DNA of 64,000 bases from the NCBI GenBank assembly GCA_043392685.1, contig JBHZGM010000003.1; one strand, 5' to 3'. The notes below the pieces were generated by a model. That model ran no database searches. It was not told the DNA's origin and was given only the letters and a program-made list of their open reading frames with translations. Of this stretch, positions 40,760 through 49,121 are shown one piece after another (within the stretch, counting starts at the first letter, position 1; each line of letters starts with the position of its first letter). The DNA comes from Metapseudomonas sp043392685 (GTDB taxonomy: Bacteria > Pseudomonadota > Gammaproteobacteria > Pseudomonadales > Pseudomonadaceae). The translations under genes and the position numbers were made by a program.

Positions 40760-43609
40760 TCAACCCGCTACCAGCACCCGGATCGACTCCAGGCGCAGGG
40801 CTGCTTTGTCCAGCAGTTGCAGGCCCTCGTCACGCTGGTGACGAATGGCTTCCAGCTCGCTGTCACGAACGGTCGGGTTCACCGCCTGGAGCGCGGTGAG
40901 GCGGGCCAGTTCTTCGTCCAGTTCGGCTTTCAGGCGACGTTTGGCCTCGGCCACGCGTTCGGCGTGGCGCGGGGCGATCTTGGCTTCGGCGGCGTTGATC
41001 TGCGCCGCGAGCACGTCGCGCTGGGCCTGGACGAACTTGTTGGCGCTGCCGCGCGGCACGCTTTCCAGCTGGTCGTTGAGGGTGTCGAAGGCGACCTTCG
41101 CCGCCAGGTCGTTACCGTTGGCGTCCAGCAGGCAGCGCAGGGCCTTGGGCGGCAGGAAGCGGCTGAGCTGCAGGGCGCGCGGGGCCACCGTTTCGCTGAC
41201 GTAGAGCAGTTCCAGCAGGACGGTGCCGGGCTTGAGCGCCTTGTTCTTGATCAGCGCCACGGCGGTGTTGCCCATGGAGCCGGAGAGCACCAGGTCCATG
41301 CCGCCCTGCACCATGGGGTGTTCCCAGGTGAGGAACTGCATGTCCTCGCGGGACAGGGCCTGGTTGCGGTCGTAGGTGACGGTCACGCCTTCGTCGTCGC
41401 CCAGGGGGAAACCGGCGTCGAGCATCTTCTCGCCGGGCTTGAGCACCAGGGCGTTCTCGGAGTGGTCTTCACTGTCGATGCCGAAGGCTTCGAACAGGGA
41501 CTCCATATAGATAGGCAGGGCGAACTGGTCATCCAGTTCGAGGATTTCCTCCACCAGGCGCTCGCCCTCGCCGGCGCCGCCGGAGTTGAGTTCCAGCAGG
41601 CGGTCACGGCCATTGTGCATTTCAGCTTCCAGGCGCTTGCGCTCGGCTTCGGCTTCTTGCACCAGGGCATCCCAGGCCTTGTCGTCGCCGCCTTCGAGCA
41701 TGGGCAGCAGACGCGGGCCGAACTGTTGCTGGATGGCGTTGCCGGTGGGGCAGGTGGCGAGGAAGGCATTCAGTGCCTGGTGATACCACTGGAACAGGCG
41801 CTCCTGCGGGCTATTGTCCAGGTAGGGCACGTGCAGCTGGATGGTGTGCTTCTGGCCGATACGGTCGAGGCGGCCGATACGCTGCTCCAGCAGGTCCGGG
41901 TGGGCCGGCAGGTCGAACAGCACCAGGTGGTGGGCGAACTGGAAGTTGCGACCTTCGGAGCCGATTTCCGAGCAGATCAGCACCTGGGCGCCGAATTCCT
42001 CGTCGGCGAAGTAGGCGGCTGCGCGGTCGCGCTCGAGGATGCTCATGCCTTCGTGGAACACGGTGGCGGGAATGCCGGAGCGCACGCGCAGGGCGTCTTC
42101 CAGGTCCAGGGCGGTTTCCGCGTGGGCGCAGATCACCAGCACCTTGAACTTCTTCAGCATCTTCAGGGTGTCGATCAGCCACTCGACGCGCGGGTCGAAG
42201 CGCCACCAGCGCTCGGCTTCCTCGCCGCTGTCGTGCTGCGCCTGGAAGCTGACTTCCGGGTAGAGGTCAGGATGCTCGCCGATCGGCAGCTCCATGTATT
42301 CCACCGGGTTGGGCAGCGGGTAGGGGTGCAGCTGGCGCTCGGGGAAGCCTTGCACGGCGGCACGGGTGTTGCGGAACAGCACGCGGCCGGTGCCGTGGCG
42401 GTCCAGCAGCTCGCGCACCAGGCGCGGCGAGGCTTCCGCGTCGCCCTCGGCAAGGGCCTTGAGCAGGCTTTCGCCTTCTTCGCCGAGGAAACCCTTGATG
42501 GTGGCTTCGGCCTTGGCGCTCAGGCGGCCCTGGTCCAGCAGTTCCTGGACGGCCTCGGCCACGGGGCGGTAGTTGGCGCTTTCGGCGCGGAAGGCGTCCA
42601 GGTCGTGGAAACGGTTCGGGTCCAGCAGGCGCAGGCGCGCGAAGTGGCTTTCCAGGCCCAGCTGTTCCGGGGTGGCGGTGAGCAGCAGCACGCCGGGGAT
42701 GACTTCGGCCAGTTGCTCCACCAGGCGGTATTCGGGGCTGGCCTGTTCCGGATGCCAGACCAGGTGGTGGGCTTCGTCGACCACCAGCAGGTCCCAGCCG
42801 GCGGCGAAGGCGGCATCCTGGGCGCGTTCGCTGTCCTTCAGCCATTCAAGGGAAACCAGGGCGAGCTGGGTGTCCTCGAAGGGGTTGCTGGCATCGCTTT
42901 CGGCGAAGCGCTCGGCATCGTACAGGGCAACCTGCAGATTGAAGCGGCGACGCATCTCCACCAGCCACTGGTGCTGGAGGTTTTCCGGAACCAGGATCAG
43001 CACGCGGTTGGCGCGGCCGGAGATGAGCTGGCGGTGGATGACCAGGCCGGCTTCGATGGTCTTGCCCAGGCCCACTTCGTCGGCCAGCAGAACGCGCGGC
43101 GCAACGCGGTCGGCCACCTCGCGGGCGATGTGCAGCTGATGGGCGATGGGCTGTGCGCGGGCGCCGGAGAGACCCCAGAGGGACGATTGCAGCAGGCGCG
43201 AGCGGTGCTCCAGGGTGTGATAGCGCAGGGCGAACCACTTGTGCGGGTCGATCTGGCCGGCAAACAGGCGATCGTTGGCCAGGCGGAACTGGATGAAGTT
43301 GTTCAGCTGGGTTTCCGGGAGGGTGCGGCGCTCGTTCTGGGCAGTGATGCCGTGATAGATGAGCAGGCCGTCGACATCCTCGACTTCCTGGACGTTGAGT
43401 TTCCAGCCGTCGAAGTGGGTGATCTCGTCGCCGGGGGCGAAGCGCACGCGGGTCAGGGGAGCATTGCGCAGCGCGTACTGGCGGGTGTCGCCAGTGGCCG
43501 GGTAGAGCACGGTGAGCAGACGGCCATCCGAGGTCAGGATGGTTCCGAGCCCAAGCTCTGCTTCGCTGTCACTGATCCAGCGTTGCCCCGGTTGATACTG
43601 CTGCGCCAT
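40760..43609 (-). CDS. rapA: RNA polymerase-associated Swi2/Snf2 ATPase RapA
   Basis: 949 aa, normal length. It recycles stalled RNA polymerase after transcription. N-terminal Tudor-like domain (GQRWISDSEAELGLGTI), ATPase motifs I DEVGLGKTIEAGL, II VVDEAHHL, III LLTATPEQ, V/VI LICSEIGSEGRNFQFAHHLVLFDLPAHPDLLEQRIGRLDRIGQ. The C-terminal third is the RapA-specific spacer and SWI/SNF-like tail. Next to the small protein and AlkB-like genes as in other Pseudomonas. A 1032-codon open frame antisense to it is a shadow. Confidence 0.95.
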   Translation of the reverse strand: MAQQYQPGQRWISDSEAELGLGTILTSDGRLLTVLYPATGDTRQYALRNAPLTRVRFAPGDEITHFDGWKLNVQEVEDVDGLLIYHGITAQNERRTLPETQLNNFIQFRLANDRLFAGQIDPHKWFALRYHTLEHRSRLLQSSLWGLSGARAQPIAHQLHIAREVADRVAPRVLLADEVGLGKTIEAGLVIHRQLISGRANRVLILVPENLQHQWLVEMRRRFNLQVALYDAERFAESDASNPFEDTQLALVSLEWLKDSERAQDAAFAAGWDLLVVDEAHHLVWHPEQASPEYRLVEQLAEVIPGVLLLTATPEQLGLESHFARLRLLDPNRFHDLDAFRAESANYRPVAEAVQELLDQGRLSAKAEATIKGFLGEEGESLLKALAEGDAEASPRLVRELLDRHGTGRVLFRNTRAAVQGFPERQLHPYPLPNPVEYMELPIGEHPDLYPEVSFQAQHDSGEEAERWWRFDPRVEWLIDTLKMLKKFKVLVICAHAETALDLEDALRVRSGIPATVFHEGMSILERDRAAAYFADEEFGAQVLICSEIGSEGRNFQFAHHLVLFDLPAHPDLLEQRIGRLDRIGQKHTIQLHVPYLDNSPQERLFQWYHQALNAFLATCPTGNAIQQQFGPRLLPMLEGGDDKAWDALVQEAEAERKRLEAEMHNGRDRLLELNSGGAGEGERLVEEILELDDQFALPIYMESLFEAFGIDSEDHSENALVLKPGEKMLDAGFPLGDDEGVTVTYDRNQALSREDMQFLTWEHPMVQGGMDLVLSGSMGNTAVALIKNKALKPGTVLLELLYVSETVAPRALQLSRFLPPKALRCLLDANGNDLAAKVAFDTLNDQLESVPRGSANKFVQAQRDVLAAQINAAEAKIAPRHAERVAEAKRRLKAELDEELARLTALQAVNPTVRDSELEAIRHQRDEGLQLLDKAALRLESIRVLVAG

Positions 43610-43763
43610 GCCTGTCTCCCTGAGATGAAAAAGCCGCGTATGTTAACGGAACCCAAGGCGCAGGGCGACGCCGGATACGGGCCATATATCCGCAAAAGTG
43701 TAGCGAGCGCCGGTAAAGAAGCGCCGAAGACGGCCGACAGCCTGATCAAAGGAGGGCGTCATC

Positions 43764-44060
43764 ATGCTGCCACCCATTCCGCAGAGCCTGGTCCCCGTCA
43801 CGGCCCAACAGGACGTGGTCAAGCCGCGCCCCGACATTCCGCCAGTCACGCCCATGCAGGAGAGCGCGCAGGAAAGCGCCGTGGGCCTGGACAAGCGCCA
43901 TCCCCAGGAGGCTGAGGAACTGTTGCGCGAAGAGCAGCGCCGCCGCCAACGACGTGGCTATACCCCGGAGGAACTGGCGGCGGGCGAGGTGGCCGAGGAA
44001 GACCTGTCGGCGCTGGAAGAGCTGCCGCGACAGGGCCTGTGGGTGGATGTGGAGGTCTGA
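43764..44060 (+). CDS. Conserved 98-aa cytoplasmic protein, function unknown
   Basis: 98 aa. AAGGAGG eight bases upstream of the ATG. Proline-rich start (MLPPIPQSLVPV, RPDIPPVTPM), then a charged helix EAEELLREEQRRRQRRGYTPEEL and an acidic end. No enzyme motif, no signal peptide. Some databases call such proteins aspartate-semialdehyde dehydrogenase, which the length and sequence do not support. Divergent from rapA and followed by the AlkB-like gene. Confidence 0.7.
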   Translation: MLPPIPQSLVPVTAQQDVVKPRPDIPPVTPMQESAQESAVGLDKRHPQEAEELLREEQRRRQRRGYTPEELAAGEVAEEDLSALEELPRQGLWVDVEV

Positions 44061-44096
44061 GGCGCGCAGAATGAGCCATCTCTTCCCCTGAAGCCG

Positions 44097-44696
44097 ATGC
44101 CGGTGGACCTGTTCGACGATATCCCCCTCCAGCTGCCCGATGCCGAGCTGCGCTACGAGCCGCACTTCCTGTCGCGGGACGAGGCCAGCGACTGGCTCGC
44201 GCGCCTCGTGGCCGAAACGCCTTGGGAACAGCCCGAGGTCTATCTGCATGGCCGCTATTACCCGGTGCCGCGCCTGGTGGCCTGGTACGGCGATCCCGAG
44301 GCCAGCTATCGTTATTCCGGCCTGACTCACCAACCCTTGCCCTGGACGCCGTTGCTGGCGGAAATCCGCGCACGGCTGGTGGAGGCGACGGGCCAGCCCC
44401 TCAATGGCGTGCTGCTCAACTACTATCGCAACGGCCAGGATTCCATGGGCTGGCACAGCGACGACGAGCCCGAGCTGGGGCACAACCCCCTGGTGGCCTC
44501 TCTGAACCTGGGCGGCACCCGCCGTTTCGACCTGCGACGCAAGGGCGCCAGCCGTATCGAGCACTCCCTGGAACTGGGGCACGGCGCGCTACTGGTCATG
44601 AGCGGGCCGACGCAGCATCATTGGCAGCACCAGGTGGCGAAGACCCGTACCCCTTGCACTCCCCGGCTCAACCTCACATTCCGCTGGATCCGCTGA
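44097..44696 (+). CDS. AlkB-like 2-oxoglutarate/Fe(II) dioxygenase
   Basis: 199 aa. AlkB-family fold: substrate lid region GRYYPVPRLVAWYGD, LLNYYRNGQDSMGWHSDDEPELG with the iron ligands H-x-D (WHSDDE), SLNLGGTRRFDLRRK, and the distal His plus 2-oxoglutarate arginine in HHWQHQVAKT...RLNLTFR. It repairs alkylated bases in nucleic acids by oxidative demethylation. The TGA overlaps the next ATG. Confidence 0.9.
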   Translation: MPVDLFDDIPLQLPDAELRYEPHFLSRDEASDWLARLVAETPWEQPEVYLHGRYYPVPRLVAWYGDPEASYRYSGLTHQPLPWTPLLAEIRARLVEATGQPLNGVLLNYYRNGQDSMGWHSDDEPELGHNPLVASLNLGGTRRFDLRRKGASRIEHSLELGHGALLVMSGPTQHHWQHQVAKTRTPCTPRLNLTFRWIR

Positions 44697-44851
44697 TGAG
44701 CAACGACGAAAACCTGATCGACTTCGGCGCCGAGCGCGACAAGCGCATCCATGACATCCACGAGAAGCGCCTGAACGACATGCGCAAGGCCTTCGAGCAG
44801 GCCATGCCCCTGTCCAAGGGCAAGAAAGCCAAGAAGCCGAAGAAGCGCTGA
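44696..44851 (+). CDS. Conserved 51-aa charged protein
   Basis: 51 aa, start codon overlaps the alkB-like stop (TGATG), so translation is coupled. Sequence MSNDENLIDFGAERDKRIHD followed by a helix EKRLNDMRKAFEQAMPL and a lysine-rich end (KGKKAKKPKKR) suited to nucleic acid contact. Function unknown. Confidence 0.65.
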   Translation: MSNDENLIDFGAERDKRIHDIHEKRLNDMRKAFEQAMPLSKGKKAKKPKKR

Positions 44852-44920
44852 GCTTCTCTATCTATATGGGGGCGCGGGGTACTGCGCGTCCCGACCTCCA
44901 GCACTGCATCCGATCGTTGT

Positions 44921-44954
44921 GTGAGCGAATTCATTCGCGAATGAATTCGCTCAC
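44921..44954. repeat. REP pair, 34-bp perfect palindrome
   Basis: GTGAGCGAATTCATTCG followed directly by its inverse. Another half REP (GGCGAATGAGTTCGCCCCTG) lies at 45067-45086. Confidence 0.85.
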
Positions 44955-44980
44955 GGTGTCTCGGCCCATCAGCTTCAGCT

Positions 44981-45020
44981 CCCCTCTCCCTCTGGGAGAG
45001 GGGTTGGGGGAGAGGGAGGT
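44981..45020. repeat. G-rich GGGAGAGGG-family repeat
   Basis: CCCCTCTCCCTCTGGGAGAG then GGGTTGGGGGAGAGGGAGG; the plus strand has four G-runs from 44994. 44852-45245 contains only repeats. Confidence 0.65.
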
Positions 45021-45086
45021 ATCCGGCCAACTGGGCGTTCGCAATTGCAGACCTCCGGCCTGCCTGGCGAATGAGTTCGCCCCTGC

Positions 45087-45174
45087 AAGGGCGGCGCTCC
45101 GCGAGCTTGCGAAACCCAACGCGGCGGCCTCGCCGAGCAGCGTTGGGCCTCGTACCTCGGACCAACCTACGGAA
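45087..45174. repeat. GTAGGTTGG-family repeat (inverted orientation)
   Basis: GCGGCGCTCCGCGAGCTTGC, GAAACCCAACGC, then GCGTTGGGCCTCGTACCTCG and GACCAACCTACG. Minus-strand copy of the element at 40509. Confidence 0.75.
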
Positions 45175-45245
45175 CTGACTGGCATGGAATCTCCCACAAA
45201 GCACGTCCATTCCCACCCTTTTTCGCTGTCGCACATCCCCAAAAA

Positions 45246-45259
45246 TTGACCTGGATCAG
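45246..45259. promoter_or_regulatory. ANR/FNR box 1 upstream of ccoM
   Basis: TTGACCTGGATCAG; the inverse of the second box apart from one base. 51 bp from it. Confidence 0.7.
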
Positions 45260-45296
45260 TGTCCCTACAGGCTGCTCCCGGGCGCCCGGAGCCTGT

Positions 45297-45310
45297 TGAT
45301 CCAGGTCAAT
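45297..45310. promoter_or_regulatory. ANR/FNR box 2 upstream of ccoM
   Basis: TTGATCCAGGTCAA, a near-perfect TTGAT-N4-ATCAA site, 70 bp before the start codon; a transcript starting about 41 bp downstream of its centre would begin near 45345. Confidence 0.75.
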
Positions 45311-45379
45311 TTTCCACGCCTGCCGTGCGGGTACCTTGAACCCATCGAAGCAACAACGCCAAGACGCAGGAGGCAGATC

Positions 45380-45496
45380 ATGTTCATCGATACAGTCGTT
45401 TTTGCCGGTATAGGCACCGTCGGTCTCATGGTCGCTTTCTTCGCCGGTGTTGGTTACTTCATCTGGAAAGACTCGCAAAAACGCAAATCGCGTTGA
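45380..45496 (+). CDS. ccoM: Small cbb3 oxidase subunit CcoM
   Basis: 38 aa, single transmembrane helix (VVFAGIGTVGLMVAFFAGVGYFIW) with short charged tail KDSQKRKSR. AGGAGG six bases before ATG. Matches in length and layout the small CcoM subunit described for Pseudomonas stutzeri cbb3 cytochrome oxidase, which helps assembly. Two ANR boxes upstream support induction at low oxygen. The main cco genes are not in the window. Confidence 0.75.
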   Translation: MFIDTVVFAGIGTVGLMVAFFAGVGYFIWKDSQKRKSR

Positions 45497-45530
45497 GTCA
45501 CTCTGGGTTTACAGGCACGCAAGGCACCTC

Positions 45531-45556
45531 GGGCGACTTCGGTCGCCCATTTTTTT
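45531..45556 (+). terminator. Terminator after ccoM
   Basis: GGGCGAC-TTCG-GTCGCCC-ATTTTTTT. Confidence 0.92.
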
Positions 45557-45599
45557 GTTCCCGCTTTTCTTCCTTCCCGGCCCGCGCCAGACTGGCGCA

Positions 45600-46727
45600 A
45601 TGCCGATCCAGACCCTTTCCCGCCTAGACGAACTCGACCCGCAGCACTGGGACGCCCTGCTGCCGGACGACCAGCCGTTCCTGCGTCATGCCTTTCTGTC
45701 CACCCTTGAGGACAGCGGCAGTGTGGGTGGCCGCAGCGGCTGGCATCCGGCCCATCACCTGCTCCGCGGGGCGAATGGCGAGCTCAGGGCGGCAATGCCG
45801 GCTTACCTGAAAAGTCATTCCTACGGCGAGTACGTGTTCGATTGGGCCTGGGCCGATGCTTGCCGACGTGCAGGCATTCCCTACTACCCCAAACTGCTGG
45901 TGGCGGTGCCATTCACGCCAGTGGGCGGCGCGCGGTTGCTGGCGGTGGATGACACAGCGGCACGCGAGCTGCTCGATGCGGCGGTGGCCGACGTGGCTGC
46001 CGATGACCTGTCCGGGCTGCATATCAATTTCACCGATGCCTTCGCCGATCATCATTTGCGTAACCGCGCCGGCTGGCTCGAACGCCTCGGCTGCCAGTTC
46101 CACTGGCGCAATCACGGCTATCGGGATTTCCAGGATTTCCTCGACGCCCTGAGTTCGCGCAAGCGCAAGCAGATTCGCAAGGAGCGCGAACAGGTGGCGG
46201 GGCAGGGGATCGAGTTCCAGTTGCGCAATGGCCAGGAACTGGATGAGACGGACTGGGATTTCGTCTATTCGTGCTACGCCAACACCTATCGGGTGCGCGG
46301 CCAGGCGCCTTACCTGACGCGCAGCTTCTTCAGCCTGCTGGCTGAGCGGATGCCGGAGATGATTCGCGTGGTGCTGGCGCTGCAGCACGGCCGGCCGGTG
46401 GCCATGGCGTTTTCGCTACAGGGCGGTGACACCCTTTACGGGCGTTACTGGGGATGTCTGGCGGAGTTCGACAGGCTGCATTTCGAAACCTGTTTCTACC
46501 AGGGGATCGACCAGGCCATCGCCGCGGGGCTCCAGCGTTTCGATGCCGGGGCCCAGGGGGAGCACAAGTTGATACGGGGATTCGAGCCGGTGATCACCCG
46601 CTCCTGGCACTGGCTGTCCCATCCCGGCTTGCGGGCTGCGGTGGACGATTTCCTGGTGCAGGAGCGGGGTGGCGTGCTGGCCTACGCCGAAGAGGCGCGT
46701 GGCCTGCTGCCCTACCGGCGGGACTGA
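45600..46727 (+). CDS. FemAB-like/GNAT-fold peptidogalycan-family acyltransferase
   Basis: 375 aa. Matches the DUF482/FemAB-like family: FLRHAFLSTLEDSGSVGGRSGWHPAHHL, AMPAYLKSHSYGEYVFDWAWADACRRAGIPYYPKLLVAVPFTPV, then FLDALSSRKRKQIRKEREQV, YWGCLAEFDRLHFETCFYQGIDQAIAAGLQRFDAGAQGEHKLIRGFEP. The fold is a double GNAT that may transfer aminoacyl or acyl groups; substrate unknown. ATG 45600 starts the conserved block; the upstream frame overlaps ccoM and its terminator. Confidence 0.85.
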   Translation: MPIQTLSRLDELDPQHWDALLPDDQPFLRHAFLSTLEDSGSVGGRSGWHPAHHLLRGANGELRAAMPAYLKSHSYGEYVFDWAWADACRRAGIPYYPKLLVAVPFTPVGGARLLAVDDTAARELLDAAVADVAADDLSGLHINFTDAFADHHLRNRAGWLERLGCQFHWRNHGYRDFQDFLDALSSRKRKQIRKEREQVAGQGIEFQLRNGQELDETDWDFVYSCYANTYRVRGQAPYLTRSFFSLLAERMPEMIRVVLALQHGRPVAMAFSLQGGDTLYGRYWGCLAEFDRLHFETCFYQGIDQAIAAGLQRFDAGAQGEHKLIRGFEPVITRSWHWLSHPGLRAAVDDFLVQERGGVLAYAEEARGLLPYRRD

Positions 46728-47012
46728 TCAGCCGAGCTGGGTGGGATCGGGGGAGACGGTGCTGCCGCCCCATTCGAGGAAGCGCAGCTTGTGCACTTCA
46801 CCTTCGCTGTCTTCGTAGACGAGGATCACGGGAACGACGCCGACCTTGTCGGACGTGTCGGTACGGTGCAGTACCTTGCGGATATCGACATCCATCCCGT
46901 AGTGGTAATCCACCGGCTTGATGCCGGTGCCTTGATTCTGCAGGCCATCCTGGGCGAATACGCTGGGCGCGAGGCTAGTGAGCAGGGCGCTTACAACCGA
47001 GGCCATTTTCAT
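46728..47012 (-). CDS. DUF2790 small secreted protein (copy 1)
   Basis: 94 aa. Signal peptide (ASVVSALLTSLAPSVFA) then the DUF2790 core: VDYHYGMDVDIRKVLHRTD, GVVPVILVYEDSEGEVHKLRFLEWG. Periplasmic, function unknown. A paralogue lies 315 bp upstream in the same orientation. The 47013-47326 gap between them shows no gene, only AT-rich promoter sequence. Confidence 0.85.
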   Translation of the reverse strand: MKMASVVSALLTSLAPSVFAQDGLQNQGTGIKPVDYHYGMDVDIRKVLHRTDTSDKVGVVPVILVYEDSEGEVHKLRFLEWGGSTVSPDPTQLG

Positions 47013-47326
47013 AGGGCTTGTATTCCTCTGTTGGGTTTCGCTTACAAGGGACTTCATCTGACCCATCGGAAACGGTTAGTTCAGTGAACCCCTGCGGCGT
47101 ATCCTGGTTGAGCGTTTTTTGATCACTTGGAATCCCCCGTCCTTGAGGTGCTGCGACCGTTTGTCGCACGTCTGGAAATTTTCCATTCTCTGGTCTAAAA
47201 GCGCGTACTTTCGCCCGCTGTTGAAACCGTTCGTCAGGGGGGCGCCGGATTCGAGGAGGGGCCGTCTCGGTGGGGGAGGGGCTGGTGTGGAATCGGGAAC
47301 CCGTGCGGGTTCCCTGCGCATGCTTG

Positions 47327-47593
47327 TCAGCTGTTGCTGGTATGGCTGCCCCATTCCAGGAAGCGGACCTTGTGCAGTTCGCCCTGGCTGTCTTCGTAGA
47401 CCATGGTGACGGGCACCACGCCCGCGCGCTGGCTGGCGTCGGTGCGATACAGGACGCGCTGAACGTCCAGTTCCATGCCGTAGTGATAGTCGACGGCCGG
47501 GATGCCGGCCCCGATATCCCGCTGGTATTCCTGGGCGAACACGCTGGGGGCGAGGCTGGCGAGCACGGCGCTGACGGCGGATGCAATCTTCAT
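47327..47593 (-). CDS. DUF2790 small secreted protein (copy 2)
   Basis: 88 aa. Signal peptide (KIASAVSAVLASLAPSVFA), then VDYHYGMELDVQRVLYRTDA and GVVPVTMVYEDSQGELHKVRFLEWG. About two thirds of residues are shared with copy 1, including the signal peptide, so the pair arose by tandem duplication. AGAGGATC precedes the ATG. Confidence 0.85.
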   Translation of the reverse strand: MKIASAVSAVLASLAPSVFAQEYQRDIGAGIPAVDYHYGMELDVQRVLYRTDASQRAGVVPVTMVYEDSQGELHKVRFLEWGSHTSNS

Positions 47594-47750
47594 GGGCTGA
47601 TCCTCTCTGGGTCCGTTGGTGGTTTCAGGTGAAACCGGATAGGGACTCCATATGACCAGCCAGTGGCGCCGGGTTGAAATCGATGCGGCTTGTAATGGAG
47701 ATCAGTCGCATCGATGCAGGGACGTGGCCCGGACATCCGGGCCGAATCGA

Positions 47751-48305
47751 TCAGAGCCGCTTGGCGGAGAGGATCACCACCGGCTGCAATGGCACATTCT
47801 GGTACATGCCGCGATTGCCGGTGGGGACGTTGGCGATCTGGTCGACCACATCCATGCCCCGCACCACCTTGCCGAACACCGCGTAGCCGAAGTCGCGGCT
47901 GCCGTGGTCGAGGAATGCATTGTCGTTGTGGTTGATGAAGAACTGGCTGGTGGCCGAGTTCACCGCCTGGGTGCGTGCCATGGCCAGGGTGCCGCGCAGG
48001 TTACGCAGGCCATTGTCCGCTTCGTTCTTGATCGGGTCGCGGGTTTCCTTCTGGCTCATGTCTGTGTCGAAGCCGCCGCCCTGGATCATGAATCCGGGGA
48101 TCACGCGATGGAACACGGTGCCATTGTAGAAACCGGCGTCCACGTAATCGAGGAAGTTTTTCACGCTGACCGGTGCCTTGTCGGCGTCCAGTTCCACCTC
48201 GATTTCCCCGGCGCTGGTGGTCAGCAGCACGTGAGGCTTGTCGGCGGCCAGGAGGTTGAGGGAAACGAACAGGGCGCAGGCGCCCAGGACGAGTTTTTTC
48301 AGCAT
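47751..48305 (-). CDS. Periplasmic cyclophilin-type peptidyl-prolyl isomerase
   Basis: 184 aa. Signal peptide (LVLGACALFVSLNLLAA), then a cyclophilin domain: VSVKNFLDYVDAGFYNGTVFHRVIPGFMIQGGGFDTDM (catalytic R in FHR), QKETRDPIKNEADNGLRNLRGTLAMART, SQFFINHNDNAFLDH, GYAVFGKVVRGMDVVDQI. PpiA-like catalyst of proline isomerisation in secreted proteins. Overlaps the hydrolase gene by 7 nt. Confidence 0.92.
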   Translation of the reverse strand: MLKKLVLGACALFVSLNLLAADKPHVLLTTSAGEIEVELDADKAPVSVKNFLDYVDAGFYNGTVFHRVIPGFMIQGGGFDTDMSQKETRDPIKNEADNGLRNLRGTLAMARTQAVNSATSQFFINHNDNAFLDHGSRDFGYAVFGKVVRGMDVVDQIANVPTGNRGMYQNVPLQPVVILSAKRL

Positions 48306-49108
48306 GGTTTCGGCTCCTTGTTGCGCTCCACTTCGGCCAGGAAGTCGAGCAGGGTGGCGTTGAATCGTTCGGGTTGGTCCAGCGGTGTGGCGTGACGGGA
48401 GTTCTCGATGACCACCAGTCGCGCATTCGGTAACTCCTTCACGTAGGCCTCCTTCCGGGAGACTGGCGTGTAGTCGCGGTCGGCGGTGATCACCAGGGTC
48501 GGGCACTGGATACGCTGCAGGCGATCGCGCACGCCCCAGCCGATGATGGCGTCCAGCGAGGAGAGGTAGGCGCGTTTGTCGTTCTGCGGCCAGCGCTCCT
48601 CTATCTTGCGGCGCAGGTCGCCCTGTTCGGGCAGCGGGAACAGCAGGTGGCCAAGGGCCCTGGCGATGCTGTCGAGGCTGAGCAGGCGCGAGAGGGTCCA
48701 GCGTTTGGCAATCTCCAGGTAGTCCTTCGCGGATCGGGGCTTCACCTCGGGACCACTGTTGACGATGGTCAGGCTGCGCAGCAGCTCCGGGCGATCGACG
48801 CCGAGCTGGAAGCCGATCATGCCACCCATGCTGATGCCCACCAGATGCACGTCGATTAGCCGCAGATGCTCGATCAGCGCGGCCACGTCCTCGGCGAATA
48901 CAGCGATGCTGTAGGGCTCCTGGGGTTTGTCGGAGCGGCCGTGGCCGCGCACATCGATCACGATGACGCGGTAGTGGGTGGTAAGGGCAGGGATCTGGTA
49001 CTCCCAGTCGCGGGTGCTGGAGCCCAGGCCGTGTACCAGCAGCACCGGCATGCCGTGACCGTAGTCCTCGTAGTGCAGCTGGCAACCATCGTTCTGGAAA
49101 TACGACAT
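48299..49108 (-). CDS. Alpha/beta hydrolase
   Basis: 269 aa. Oxyanion-hole motif LLVHGLGSSTRDW, DVRGHGRS, nucleophile elbow GISMGG (Ser near 94), acid D in ITADRDYTP and base His in ENSRHATPLDQPERF. Soluble. Substrate unknown; resembles 3-oxoadipate enol-lactonase-like esterases. Confidence 0.88.
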   Translation of the reverse strand: MSYFQNDGCQLHYEDYGHGMPVLLVHGLGSSTRDWEYQIPALTTHYRVIVIDVRGHGRSDKPQEPYSIAVFAEDVAALIEHLRLIDVHLVGISMGGMIGFQLGVDRPELLRSLTIVNSGPEVKPRSAKDYLEIAKRWTLSRLLSLDSIARALGHLLFPLPEQGDLRRKIEERWPQNDKRAYLSSLDAIIGWGVRDRLQRIQCPTLVITADRDYTPVSRKEAYVKELPNARLVVIENSRHATPLDQPERFNATLLDFLAEVERNKEPKPC

Positions 49109-49121
49109 GGGCGACCTCCTG

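Noticed and set aside
40817..43915. A 1032-codon open frame antisense to rapA
   Set aside because: High GC bias keeps the opposite strand free of stops; its translation is low-complexity (Gly, Gln, Val, His) and matches no family, while rapA is complete.
48299..48305. Frameshift between hydrolase and isomerase genes
   Set aside because: The 7-nt overlap is an ordinary operon junction; both proteins are full length.
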